A stretch of DNA of 64,000 nt from Actinacidiphila glaucinigra (GCF_900188405.1 NZ_FZOF01000013.1:124001-188000); one strand, 5' to 3'. Positions 17,456-25,810 are shown, counted from the first letter of the stretch. The notes: generated from the letters alone by a model not told the origin. A program made the numbers and translations.

Positions 17456-17468
17456 TACGGTCGCGAGC
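17456..17468 (+). promoter_or_regulatory. leaderless-type -10 element before the DUF4239 gene
   Basis: TACGGT (17456-17461) matches TANNNT 13-8 bases before the GTG at 17469. No Shine-Dalgarno sequence is present, which suggests a leaderless or near-leaderless mRNA. A TTCCAAC/GTTGGAA inverted repeat lies further upstream (17340-17372). Confidence 0.5.
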
Positions 17469-18260
17469 GTGGGACTTTGGCTGCTCAACAACCTGGACAC
17501 GGCCAGCCTCGCGATCCTCATCGTGGGAGGTGTTGTTGTTGTATCGCTCGCCGCCTGCCTGGTGACGCGCCGCGTTTTCCCTGATCTGATCAATGGCGTG
17601 ACCAATGACGTGTCCCGCACGGTACTCGAACTGTTCGGGGCCATCTACGGAATCGTCCTCGCCTTCGTCATCGTGACCCTGTGGACCGAACTGGAGCAGG
17701 TTCAGGCGGTGGTGACTTCGGAAGCCACGGATCTCGCCGTCATCTCCCGCAACGCGCATTCGTTCCCGGACGATGTGCGGCAGAAATTGGACCGCGCGAT
17801 CGGGGAGTACGTCCATGCCGTCGTGGAGGACGCATGGCCGCTGATGCGCGTCGGCGAGAACAGCCTCGGTGCGACATCGGGCAAGCTCGAGGCGTTGTAT
17901 GGAGTCCTTCAGGAATACGACCCGAAAACCGCGTCCGAACAGGCCTTCTACAGCGAATCCGTGGAGCGGCTGAACGATGTGACCGCTCAGCGCAGAACCC
18001 GCATCCTGGCCGCGACGCAACAATTGCCGATTCTGCTGGAGATCCTCACCTACGGGGGCGCACTGGTCGTGATGCTGATCACCTTGCTTTACGGGGTGGA
18101 GAACCTCAAGGTGCAGCTGCTTTTCGTCGGGTCGATCGCGTTGCTGGTGGGACTGAGCCTCACCCTCGTCCTCGTCCTGGAGCACCCCTTCGCCGGCGAG
18201 GTGAGCGTGAGCCCACATCCGTTCATGGAAGGCCAGCTGATGAAGTACTGGAGCAGGTGA
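17469..18260 (+). CDS. DUF4239-like membrane protein
   Basis: A 263-residue integral membrane protein. Two helices lie at the N-terminus (about 12-34 and 50-75: LFGAIYGIVLAFVIVTLW) and two at the C-terminus (190-213 and 216-240). A ~115-residue soluble, helical middle follows the motif LWTELEQVQAVVTSEATDL. This order (helix pair, charged helical middle, helix pair) and the phrase EATDLAVISRNAHSFPDD are those of the DUF4239 family, which is distantly bestrophin-like. Function unknown. It stands alone between the sugar operon and the TetR gene, and its GTG start is backed by a leaderless-type -10 box. Confidence 0.82.
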   Translation: MGLWLLNNLDTASLAILIVGGVVVVSLAACLVTRRVFPDLINGVTNDVSRTVLELFGAIYGIVLAFVIVTLWTELEQVQAVVTSEATDLAVISRNAHSFPDDVRQKLDRAIGEYVHAVVEDAWPLMRVGENSLGATSGKLEALYGVLQEYDPKTASEQAFYSESVERLNDVTAQRRTRILAATQQLPILLEILTYGGALVVMLITLLYGVENLKVQLLFVGSIALLVGLSLTLVLVLEHPFAGEVSVSPHPFMEGQLMKYWSR

Positions 18261-18338
18261 CGCGGCGAGGCCCGGTGAGAGGTCGACCGGCTCATCGCCA
18301 CTGGCTTCCGGGGGCCGCCGGGCGTGTTTCAAGATTTT

Positions 18339-18374
18339 TTAGACGACCGGTCTAATCGGGTGTACGGTCGAGAT
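18339..18374. promoter_or_regulatory. TetR operator and leaderless promoter of the LmrA/YxaF-type regulator
   Basis: TTAGAC-GACCG-GTCTAA (18339-18355) holds the core GACCGGTCTA shared with the two sites before the amidase gene. TACGGT (18363-18368) lies exactly 12-7 bases before the ATG at 18375, so the transcript should start at the AUG. The operator covers the -35 to -10 spacer, which implies autorepression. Confidence 0.7.
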
Positions 18375-18962
18375 ATGGCAGTCGCCAAGATGGAAACGCG
18401 CCGAAGCATCCTGGACGCCGCACGGCGGATCGTCGTCGCCAAGGGGTACGCCGCGGTCGGCATCAACGAGGTGCTCGCCGCGGCCGGTGTCCCGAAGGGG
18501 TCGTTCTACCACCACTTCGGCTCCAAGGACGCCTTCGGCGAGGCGATGATGAAGAGCTACTTCGACGACTACTTCGCCACCATGGACGGCATCGTCGCCG
18601 ACACAGGAGCGAGTGCCGCGGAGCACCTGATGCGGTACTGGCAGTACTTCTACGACACGCAGGCCGCGGACGACTGCCAGGGCGGATGCCTGGTCGTCAA
18701 GCTGGGTGCGGAGATATCCGACCTGTCGGAGGCCATGCGCATCGTGACGAAGGCCGGAACCACTGAGATAGTCGACCGGATCGAGCGGATGATCGTCCGC
18801 GGTGTCGCCGACGGGTCCGTGACCATCGACGGCGACCCCCACGCGACCGCCGACTCCCTCTACAACCTATGGATCGGGGCGAGCATGATCGCGAAAATTC
18901 ATGGCAGCCCCGGCCAGCTCGACCGCGCGATGACGGTCACCCGTCAGGTGCTGCACGCCTGA
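18375..18962 (+). CDS. TetR-family repressor, LmrA/YxaF type
   Basis: A 195-residue regulator. The N-terminal helix-turn-helix is clear (ETRRSILDAARRIVVAKGYA, VGINEVLAAAGVPKGSFYHH, FGSKDAFGEAMM). The C-terminal ligand domain has the CQGGCLVVKLGAEISDLSE phrase common to LmrA/YxaF-like proteins. ATG 18375 is chosen over an upstream in-frame start because a -10 box sits 12-7 bases before it and the operator lies between. The same TAGACCGGTCTA operator occurs twice before the amidase gene 100 bases downstream, so this protein should repress itself and the amidase. The ligand is unknown. Confidence 0.9.
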   Translation: MAVAKMETRRSILDAARRIVVAKGYAAVGINEVLAAAGVPKGSFYHHFGSKDAFGEAMMKSYFDDYFATMDGIVADTGASAAEHLMRYWQYFYDTQAADDCQGGCLVVKLGAEISDLSEAMRIVTKAGTTEIVDRIERMIVRGVADGSVTIDGDPHATADSLYNLWIGASMIAKIHGSPGQLDRAMTVTRQVLHA

Positions 18963-19013
18963 CGAGCCACCACTGCCTGCGGCTCGAACGGGTCCGGGCA
19001 GGGCAACCAAGAG

Positions 19014-19047
19014 TAGACCGGTCTAATGATCTGATGTAGACCGGTCC
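19014..19047. promoter_or_regulatory. two TetR operators before the amidase gene
   Basis: TAGACCGGTCTA (19014-19025, a perfect 12-bp palindrome) and TAGACCGGTCC (19037-19047) lie 23 bases apart, just upstream of the ATG at 19063. The core is the same as at 18345-18354. The motif closely resembles the known LmrA/YxaF box of Bacillus subtilis (TAGACCRGTCTA). Confidence 0.8.
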
Positions 19048-19062
19048 AGGACAGGACTCATC

Positions 19063-20472
19063 ATGACCAACACCGATCTCATCCACTCCGACGCGACCGA
19101 ACTCGCCGAGCTGATCCGCGCCGGGAAGGTCTCCTCCGTCGAGGTGGTTCAGGCACACCTCGACCGTATCGAGGCCACCAATCCGAGGCTCAACGCCATC
19201 GTCACGCTCGCCGACGGTGCGCTGGAGGCCGCGAGGGCGGCGGACGAGGAGCTCGCGGCGGGCGGCGAAACGGGGCCGCTCCACGGTGTGCCCTTCACCG
19301 CCAAGGACTCGTTCGACACCGCCGGAGTGCTCACCCAGCGCGGTTCGCCGATCTTCGCGGGGCGCGTCCCGGACACGGATGCCACCGCGGTGGCGCGCAT
19401 GAAGCGGGCCGGAGCGATCCTCCTGGCGAAGACGAATCTTCCGGAGTTCTCGTACTGGGTCGAGTCCGACAACCTCCTGACGGGCAGGACGAACAACCCC
19501 TGGGACCTCGACCGCTCGCCCGGCGGTTCGAGCGGTGGGGAGTCCGCGGCGATCGCGGCGGGGATGTCGCCGCTCGGACTCGCGACCGACCTGTCCATCT
19601 CGGTGCGCGGACCGGCGGCCGACACCGGTGTCACGGCGCTCAAGCCGACGCACGGGCGGATCCCGATGACGGGGATCTGGCCGCGGGAGCCCCGCCGCAA
19701 CTGGCACGTCGGCCCCATGGCCCGCAGCGTCCGCGACCTCGCACTCGCGTATGCGCTGCTGGCCGGGCCTGACGGCGCCGACGGCTACGCCACCGCCCCG
19801 CGCGGGTTCGACGCCGGCCTGGGCGCCTCGCCGGACCGGCCCGTGCGTGTGGGCTGGCTGGTCGACTCGGGACTCGGTCCGACCGACGGGGAAGTCGCGG
19901 CGACCGTACGGGCCGCCGCCGACGCCCTGCGGACGGCGGGGGCCCAGGTCGACGCGGTGGAGATCCCCGCTCTCGAGCGGGACAACCCCCTGGAACTCTG
20001 GACCAAGATGAACGTCATGGAGGTGAAGCCGGCCTTCCGGCAGGTCACCGCGGGTCACGAGGACCAGATGTTCACCTACTCCAAGACGTTGGCCGGCATG
20101 CCCGACACGTCCGTGGAGGACTACGTCCGCGCCGAACAGGGCATCGAGCGGCTCCGGGACGGATTCGCGGCGTACTTCCAGCGGTACGACGTCCTGCTGC
20201 TCCCGGTGACGACGATCCCCGCACACGAGCACCAGCTCGGGCAGTTCACCCTCGACGGCCGGACGATGGACGCCTTCCACGTGTCGTCGACGACCGTCCC
20301 CTTCAATCTGACGGGACTGCCGGCCCTGTCGATGCGGTTCGGCACGAGCAGCGACGGGATGCCGATCGGCGTGCAGCTGGCGGCCGACTGGCACTCGGAG
20401 TCGACGATCCTGCACATCGCCTCGCTGCTGGAGACGCTGAGCCCGGTACGCGACCTGCACCCCGCCCTCTGA
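19063..20472 (+). CDS. amidase-signature family enzyme
   Basis: A 469-residue cytoplasmic hydrolase of the amidase-signature family. The catalytic Lys is Lys81 in HGVPFTAKDSF. The Ser/Gly loop SPGGSSGGESA gives the cis-Ser at 156. The nucleophile aligns with Ser180 in ATDLSISVRGPAA. Most family members have DIGGSIR here; this one has DLSISVR, so the two Gly before the nucleophile are Ser-Ile, which may change the oxyanion hole or substrate. It is controlled by the TetR protein encoded just upstream. A 13-bp-stem terminator follows. The substrate is unknown; neighbours suggest an inducible detoxification or scavenging role. Confidence 0.9.
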   Translation: MTNTDLIHSDATELAELIRAGKVSSVEVVQAHLDRIEATNPRLNAIVTLADGALEAARAADEELAAGGETGPLHGVPFTAKDSFDTAGVLTQRGSPIFAGRVPDTDATAVARMKRAGAILLAKTNLPEFSYWVESDNLLTGRTNNPWDLDRSPGGSSGGESAAIAAGMSPLGLATDLSISVRGPAADTGVTALKPTHGRIPMTGIWPREPRRNWHVGPMARSVRDLALAYALLAGPDGADGYATAPRGFDAGLGASPDRPVRVGWLVDSGLGPTDGEVAATVRAAADALRTAGAQVDAVEIPALERDNPLELWTKMNVMEVKPAFRQVTAGHEDQMFTYSKTLAGMPDTSVEDYVRAEQGIERLRDGFAAYFQRYDVLLLPVTTIPAHEHQLGQFTLDGRTMDAFHVSSTTVPFNLTGLPALSMRFGTSSDGMPIGVQLAADWHSESTILHIASLLETLSPVRDLHPAL

Positions 20473-20514
20473 GAACCGGGGAAAGAATCCCGACGAGCCA
20501 CCGGGGCCCCATCC

Positions 20515-20554
20515 GTCCCGCACCCCTCACACCGACATCCGAGGCGTGCGGGAC
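20515..20554 (+). terminator. hairpin terminator after the amidase gene
   Basis: gtcccgcacccct pairs with aggcgtgcgggac (13 bp, one mismatch) around a 14-base loop, 42 bases past the stop. Confidence 0.7.
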
Positions 20555-20594
20555 CGGCGTGGACGCCGTCGCGCCCGGCGGCAGAAGTCGTAGG

Positions 20595-20609
20595 CTTGCG
20601 TTAAGCAAG
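20595..20609. promoter_or_regulatory. HxlR operator candidate (CTTGC-GTTAA-GCAAG)
   Basis: A perfect 5-bp inverted repeat with a GTTAA centre lies 15 bases before the HxlR gene and overlaps the end of TAGGCT (20591-20596), a likely -10 box. A related palindrome (TGCC-GTAA-GGCA core) lies before the DUF302-like gene at 21197-21219. Confidence 0.55.
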
Positions 20610-20623
20610 TCTGGAGGTGCGAC

Positions 20624-21127
20624 ATGCCGGGACCCCGCCGCGGAACCGCCGATGGACCTTGTCCGATCGGACGTACTGCCGACATCCTCGGCGACCGTTG
20701 GGCGTTGCTGATCATGCGCAACGCCACCGTCGGAATGACGCGGTTCGACGAGTTCAAGGCCGAGCTGGACATCGCGGACAACGTCCTGTCCGGCCGTCTG
20801 CGGCAGCTCGTCGAGTCGGGGCTGCTCACGCGCATCCCTTACCGGCCCGAGGGCGGCGGCCGGACCCGCGACGAGTACCGGCTGACGCAGGCGGGTGAGG
20901 ACCTCCTCCCCCTCCTGCACGCGATGATGGTGTGGGGGAACGCCCACAGCGAGTCCGCGTCACCGACACGGCCGATGCGTCTCGTGCACAGCACCTGCGG
21001 GGAGTCGTTCGAACCCGGCCGCCGCTGCCCGCGCTGCCGGAGGCGGGTGCCGCGCTCCGAGACCGCCTGGATCAGGCCCTGGCGGAGCGACCTCGCCCAG
21101 GTCCTGGGCGCCGCGGCAGCCCCGTGA
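20624..21127 (+). CDS. HxlR-family winged-helix regulator with C-terminal Cys-rich tail
   Basis: A 167-residue regulator. The HxlR winged helix is plain (CPIGRTADILGDRWALLIMR, FDEFKAELDIADNVLSGRL, RQLVESGLLTRIPY, DEYRLTQAGEDLLPLL). After ~110 residues comes an extension with STCGESF and RRCPRCRRRV, a possible CxnCPxC metal site not found in minimal HxlR proteins. It has its own ribosome site (ctggagg). Palindromes before this gene and the next suggest that it controls both. Many HxlR proteins sense redox or reactive aldehydes; the extra Cys could support that (inference). Confidence 0.88.
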   Translation: MPGPRRGTADGPCPIGRTADILGDRWALLIMRNATVGMTRFDEFKAELDIADNVLSGRLRQLVESGLLTRIPYRPEGGGRTRDEYRLTQAGEDLLPLLHAMMVWGNAHSESASPTRPMRLVHSTCGESFEPGRRCPRCRRRVPRSETAWIRPWRSDLAQVLGAAAAP

Positions 21128-21169
21128 TCCCGCAGGCAGTCCCCCCGATGCCCGAAATGCTGGCTTTTG

Positions 21170-21219
21170 TTGCGAAAGCCTGTAGTGCGTCCTAGACTGG
21201 CTGCCGTAAGGCAAGCCAG
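21170..21219 (+). promoter_or_regulatory. promoter and HxlR-type operator of the DUF302-like gene
   Basis: TTGCGA (21170-21175), a 17-base spacer and TAGACT (21193-21198) form a good promoter. CTGGCT-GCC-GTAA-GGC-A-AGCCAG (21197-21219), an inverted repeat with one bulge, sits directly on the start site. Its core resembles the palindrome before the HxlR gene. Confidence 0.6.
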
Positions 21220-21232
21220 AAGGGAGCAGGTC

Positions 21233-21775
21233 ATGGCCCACAACACCACGACGACGCACCCCACGATCCGCGCACTCCCCCGTTCCGTCACGCGACTGGA
21301 GATCCCGGTCGGAACGAACTACAAGCAGTTCGTCGCCCGCTTCGAGCAGGCCGTCCCTCCGCTCGACTACCGGCGCACCTTCGAGCTGGTCACCGAGCGG
21401 GCGCCGTGGAGCGCCGTGCGCCGCCTCGCGGACGAGGGCGCTCCCCTCGGGTTCATGATCTACTGGAAGTTCGACGCTCAGCCGCTGTTCGGCGTGGCCG
21501 GCGATCAGGCCCGCTGCACCGAGTACCTGATGGGCAATCACACCATCGCCGAGCGCATGTACCGGCACGATGCCGGGGCCCTGATGTACGCGCCCCTGCG
21601 CATCACGATCCACGAATCCCCGTCGGGCGAGGCAGTGTTCGCGATCGACCGGCCCAGCGACACGGTGAGCGCGCTCGGCCGGCCGGAGATCACGGAAGTG
21701 GGCCGCGAGCTGGACCGCAAGGTCGGCGCGCTTCTCGCCCACCTCGGCGTCCCCGTGCCCGATGAACTGACCTGA
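21233..21775 (+). CDS. DUF302-like soluble protein
   Basis: A 180-residue protein starting at ATG 21233 (agaagggagcagg ribosome site; an earlier in-frame start would lie inside the promoter). The first ~100 residues describe an alpha/beta unit (RLEIPVGTNYKQFVARFEQA, PWSAVRRLADEGAPLGFMIY). The second half has YLMGNHTIAERMYRHDAGAL followed by strand-rich RITIHESPSGEAVFAIDRPS, matching the DUF302 arrangement of a C-terminal strand pair. The biochemical role of DUF302 proteins is not settled. Regulation by the upstream HxlR protein is likely from the operator at its start site. A 21-bp-stem terminator follows. Confidence 0.75.
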   Translation: MAHNTTTTHPTIRALPRSVTRLEIPVGTNYKQFVARFEQAVPPLDYRRTFELVTERAPWSAVRRLADEGAPLGFMIYWKFDAQPLFGVAGDQARCTEYLMGNHTIAERMYRHDAGALMYAPLRITIHESPSGEAVFAIDRPSDTVSALGRPEITEVGRELDRKVGALLAHLGVPVPDELT

Positions 21776-21803
21776 CCTCAGGACGACGCACGGCAGGACC
21801 TCG

Positions 21804-21849
21804 CGTGCCCGGTGCCACCCGAGTATCCACTCGGGTGGCACCGGGCACG
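21804..21849 (+). terminator. very strong hairpin terminator
   Basis: A perfect 21-bp inverted repeat (cgtgcccggtgccacccgag t and its complement) with a 4-base loop atcc, 29 bases after the stop at 21775. Confidence 0.9.
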
Positions 21850-22149
21850 TGTTTCGGCTTGGTCAGGTTCGGGCCGGAGTTGCCCTGACGAGGCTGTTCG
21901 CACACGGCGCTCCTGGGGCATGGGATCGTCGAATGAACTCATCGAATCCGGCCGGAGCCAATGGGTTTGAGGGGAAATCGCGAATTCCGGCCGGATTCCC
22001 CGCAAGGGCGGGACGCGGGCTGGCGACCCTGGCGCAGAAGGGTCCGGCCCTCGCCATCCGACGGCATCACCGCAGGTGAAACGCGGTCTGTGCCTGTCTT
22101 GCCGGACAGCGAGCGGTTTGGGGTCGAAAAGTTCGCTAATGCCGCAGAT

Positions 22150-22293
22150 AATTCACCGGTTGGCGACCCTGTCACCTTCCGGCAATCCAAGATCAACCCG
22201 TTGACACCCTCTCGGGACTGGTGCTTCGCTGTGCGGCGCACCCCAAGTCCACCGTGAAACCCACGCGTCGGCGCGGGGTGAATGAGCGAGAGG
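22150..22293 (+). promoter_or_regulatory. duplicated leader/promoter element, copy A (before the subtilase gene)
   Basis: About 145 bases directly upstream of the subtilase gene are repeated in inverted orientation at 52486-52630. The core 22201-22293 is roughly 87% identical to the second copy by hand alignment: TTGACAC, then ctcgggactggtgcttcgct, then accccaagtccaccgtg, then cccacgcgtcggcgcg and gggtgaatgag. CACCCC near the start and GGGGTG near the end can pair, suggesting a folded leader. It holds the -35-like TTGACA at 22201 and ends at the ribosome site of the subtilase gene. Confidence 0.7.
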
Positions 22294-22298
22294 AAACC

Positions 22299-25200
22299 GT
22301 GAAATTCACATCCAAGAGACCTGCGATCGGCACGGTCCTGGGAATCAGCATGCTGGTGGTCGCCGCTACCCCGTCGGCGTCCCTGGCACTCGCCACCCCC
22401 ACCGGCACAGCGTCCTCGACCACACAGCTCTCGGCCCCGGCTTCGGCTTCGACCTTCGGAACGGGCGCCGAGATCAAGGGAGTTCCGGCCGGTAGCGGCA
22501 CGCAGCGGTGGATCCCGCTGGTCACCGGTGACCGGGTCGCGGTGGACGCGAAGGGCACGATCGTCTCCGTGCGTCCGGCCGCGGGCCGGGAGGACATACC
22601 CATCCGGGTGGAGACCCGCGACGGCCACACCTACGCCCTGCCCGACGACGCCCGGGACCTCGTCCGGAGCGGCCGGGTCGACCGGCGTCTGTTCGACATC
22701 ACCACGCTGAGCGCGCCGGCCTACGCGGACCGCCATGATCTGCGGCTCATCGTGATGTACGACGCGGCCCGTGCGGCGGCCAGGTCGGCGGTGCGCGCCG
22801 CCGGGGGTGCCAGGGTCGAGCGCACGCTGCCGAGCGTGAACGCCGACGCCGTTGCCGCGCCTGCGAACGGCACCGCGGAATTGTGGTCCGCGGTCACCAA
22901 CGGGTCCGGCGACGCGATGAAGCGCAGTGTCGCCCCGGGTATCGCCTCGGTGTGGCTGGACAGCGTGGTGCAGGCGAGCCTGGACAAGAGCGTCCCGCAG
23001 ATCGGCGGCCCGGAGGCGTGGGCGGCCGGTTTCGACGGCACCGGTACGCGTGTCGCCGTTCTCGATACGGGTGTGGACACCACGCACCCGGATCTGGCCG
23101 GGCAGGTCGTCGCGGAGCAGAATTTCTCGGACTCGCCGGATGCCGTGGACCGGTTCGGTCACGGCACGCATGTCGCGTCGATCACGGCCGGTACCGGAGC
23201 GAAGTCCGGTGGCACGTACAAGGGTGTGGCGCCGGGGGCGCGTCTGCTGAACGGCAAGGTCCTCGGGGACAGCGGCAGCGGCAGTATGTCGCAGATCATC
23301 GCGGGCATGGAGTGGGCCGTCGCCGAGAAGGCGGACGTCGTCAACCTGAGCCTGGGCACCTACGACTCCCCGGAGATCGATCCGGCGGAGGCTGCCGTCA
23401 ACCGGCTCTCGGCGGAGAGCGGGGCGCTGTTCGTCATCGCGGCGGGCAACAACGGCGAGCAGGGAGCCGGAACGGTCGGTTCGCCGGGTAGCGCGGACGC
23501 CGCGCTCACGGTCGGTGCGGTGGACAAGCAGGACAGGCTGGCCTCGTTCTCCAGCACCGGCCCGCGCGTCGGTGACGGCGGCATCAAGCCGGATCTGACG
23601 GCGCCCGGTGTGGCCATCGGCGCCGCGGCCGCGCACGACAGCTACCTGAGCACGGTCGCCCCCGCCGTCGCGGACGGCTACATCGCGCTCAACGGCACGT
23701 CGATGGCCACCCCGCACGTCGCCGGCGCCGCCGCCATCCTCGTCCAGCAGCACCCGGACTGGAGCGGCGACGACATCAAGGACGCGCTGGTCTCCTCGAC
23801 GACGTCCGGCGGGTACACGCCCTTCGAGCAGGGCTCGGGCCGGGTCGACCTGCGCAAGGCGATCAAGCAGACCGTCGTCGCCGGCCAGACCTCGCTCTCG
23901 TTCGGTGTCGCGCAGTGGCCGCACACCGACGACCAGCCGCTGACCAGGGACCTCACGTACCGCAACTCGGGCGACTCCCCGGTCACCTTGAAGCTGGCCG
24001 TGGACGCCACCGGGCCGGACGGAAGCGCCGCGCCCGACGGGATGTTCACCGCGGACGAGCAGGTCACCGTCCCGGCGCACGGCGAGGCGAGCGTGAAGGT
24101 CACCGCCGACACCCGTCTCGGCGGTGACACGACCGGGGCCTTCACCGGGCGGATCACGGCCACCGGCGACGGGCAGACCGTCGGCACCGCGCTGGCCGTG
24201 GACCGCGAGTCGGAGATGTACACCGTCACGGTGAACACCCTCGACCGCAAGGGCAAGCCCGCGCCCGCCCCCGCCTGGGACGCCCAACTGCAGGGCCTGT
24301 CGGGGCTCTCCAAGGGCACCAACCTCGTGCTGAGCGGCGACCTGCACTCGGTGCGTGTCCCCAAGGGCCGGTACTTCCTCAACAGCATGGTCCGGGTCGA
24401 CCCGGAGGGTTCGTACAACCAGGGCGGTGACTGGTTCAACCAGCCCGACCTCGACGTCACCAAGGACACCGTGGTGACGGTGGACGCACGCACCGCCAAG
24501 CCGCTCGACATCACCGTCCCCGACCGTTCCGCCCGGCCGGCCCTCGGCTTCTTCAGCGCGGGCATCGAGCTGGCCGACGGATACAGCACCCGCTACGGGG
24601 TCTTCACCAGCTCCCTCGCGCAGTACCGCACCGCCCACCTCGGCCCGAAGGCGGCCGACGGCGACCGGCTGACCCAGCAGCTCATGACCACCTACTCCAC
24701 CGGCGTCGGCGGGCACGACGAGTACCACCTGGTGTACCAGCCGACCGGTGACCGGTACCTCACCGGCTTCACCCACCACACCAAGGCCCGGGAGTTCGCC
24801 AAGGTCCAGGTGAAGCTCGGCGCACCGGCGAAGGGCAAGTTCGGTTTCATCACGCCGGGCACCGAGGGCGGCGCCGGCCTCGGCACCGTGCACGCCCTGC
24901 CCTACACCGGCACGCTGCACCTGCTGTCGGGGAACCCCTCGTGGCAGCTGGGCTTCATGCAGGTCGACGCGAACGACGCCTACGAGACCAGCTATGACGC
25001 CCTCCCGAGGACGTTCAAGCCCGGACGCTCCTACGAGCACGTGTTCAACGTCGGAGTCTTCGGACCGGATCTCCCGGAGGGCGCCGGACTCGTCGGACTG
25101 ATCCGGGCCGACGAGGCGATCGACGGGCGGCTTCCGCTCTTCTCGGACAGCCAGGGGAACATCAGCGAGAACAACTCGCCGATCGAGAGCGCGCGGACGT

Positions 25201-25691
25201 CCCTCTACCGCAACGGTGAGCTGGTCAACTCCAGCATCTACCCGATGGACGTCTTCTACATCGCGGAGAACGAGCGGGCCGACTACCGGCTGACCGTCTC
25301 GGTCAAGCGCGGCACGGTCGCCGACGTGTCCACGAACATGACCGCGAGCTGGACGTTCTCCTCCGAGTACGCCCCGGGGATCACCAAGCTCCCGACTTCC
25401 GTCGTGCGCTTCACCCCCGCCCTGTCCCTGGACAACACGGGCAAGGCCGGGGCGAAGGTGTGGGTCCCCGTGACTGTCCACGGCACCGCCGCGGGCCGGA
25501 ACCTCAAGTCCCTGAGCGTGTGGGCCTCCTACGACAAGGGAGCCACCTGGCACAAGCTCAGCGTGTGCGACGGCCGGGTCCAGGTCAGCAACCCCAAGGC
25601 CGGCGGCAGCGTGTCGTTCAAGGCCCAGGCCGTGGACAAGCAGGGCAACACCGTCGACGAGACGATCATCGACGCCTACCTGACGAAGTAG
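22299..25691 (+). CDS. large secreted subtilisin-like serine peptidase (S8)
   Basis: A 1130-residue exported protease. GTG 22299 is chosen because a GAGAGGA site precedes it and a signal peptide follows (KFTSKRPAIGTVLGISMLVV, cleavage near 40). The frame is open to 22221, but that part belongs to the conserved leader. The propeptide opens with PLVTGDRVAVDAKG. The catalytic triad is visible: Asp256 in VAVLDTGVDTTHPDL, His288 in GHGTHVASI, Ser468 in GTSMATPHVAGAA, with the oxyanion Asn region AAGNNGEQG. About 600 C-terminal residues form beta-rich modules like those of other large Streptomyces subtilases. Two tandem hairpins terminate the gene. It probably degrades extracellular protein or peptides. 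Confidence 0.93.
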   Translation: MKFTSKRPAIGTVLGISMLVVAATPSASLALATPTGTASSTTQLSAPASASTFGTGAEIKGVPAGSGTQRWIPLVTGDRVAVDAKGTIVSVRPAAGREDIPIRVETRDGHTYALPDDARDLVRSGRVDRRLFDITTLSAPAYADRHDLRLIVMYDAARAAARSAVRAAGGARVERTLPSVNADAVAAPANGTAELWSAVTNGSGDAMKRSVAPGIASVWLDSVVQASLDKSVPQIGGPEAWAAGFDGTGTRVAVLDTGVDTTHPDLAGQVVAEQNFSDSPDAVDRFGHGTHVASITAGTGAKSGGTYKGVAPGARLLNGKVLGDSGSGSMSQIIAGMEWAVAEKADVVNLSLGTYDSPEIDPAEAAVNRLSAESGALFVIAAGNNGEQGAGTVGSPGSADAALTVGAVDKQDRLASFSSTGPRVGDGGIKPDLTAPGVAIGAAAAHDSYLSTVAPAVADGYIALNGTSMATPHVAGAAAILVQQHPDWSGDDIKDALVSSTTSGGYTPFEQGSGRVDLRKAIKQTVVAGQTSLSFGVAQWPHTDDQPLTRDLTYRNSGDSPVTLKLAVDATGPDGSAAPDGMFTADEQVTVPAHGEASVKVTADTRLGGDTTGAFTGRITATGDGQTVGTALAVDRESEMYTVTVNTLDRKGKPAPAPAWDAQLQGLSGLSKGTNLVLSGDLHSVRVPKGRYFLNSMVRVDPEGSYNQGGDWFNQPDLDVTKDTVVTVDARTAKPLDITVPDRSARPALGFFSAGIELADGYSTRYGVFTSSLAQYRTAHLGPKAADGDRLTQQLMTTYSTGVGGHDEYHLVYQPTGDRYLTGFTHHTKAREFAKVQVKLGAPAKGKFGFITPGTEGGAGLGTVHALPYTGTLHLLSGNPSWQLGFMQVDANDAYETSYDALPRTFKPGRSYEHVFNVGVFGPDLPEGAGLVGLIRADEAIDGRLPLFSDSQGNISENNSPIESARTSLYRNGELVNSSIYPMDVFYIAENERADYRLTVSVKRGTVADVSTNMTASWTFSSEYAPGITKLPTSVVRFTPALSLDNTGKAGAKVWVPVTVHGTAAGRNLKSLSVWASYDKGATWHKLSVCDGRVQVSNPKAGGSVSFKAQAVDKQGNTVDETIIDAYLTK

Positions 25692-25700
25692 CCGTCGCCG

Positions 25701-25745
25701 GGCCGGAACCGCGCTCCAGGGCTCGCGCCCTCCGCGGTTCCGGCC
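25701..25745 (+). terminator. first hairpin after the subtilase gene
   Basis: ggccggaaccgcg and cgcggttccggcc form a perfect 13-bp stem starting 9 bases past the stop codon. Confidence 0.8.
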
Positions 25746-25760
25746 TGGTGAACGATCCGC

Positions 25761-25810
25761 GGCCACCCGTACGCGGGCCCCTCCTGCTGGGGGTGCGCGT
25801 GCGGGTGGCC
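25761..25810. terminator. second hairpin between convergent genes
   Basis: ggccacccgtacgcg pairs with cgcgtgcgggtggcc (15 bp with one G-T), enclosing a smaller GC-rich inner hairpin. It can serve both the subtilase gene and the convergent response-regulator operon. Confidence 0.7.
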
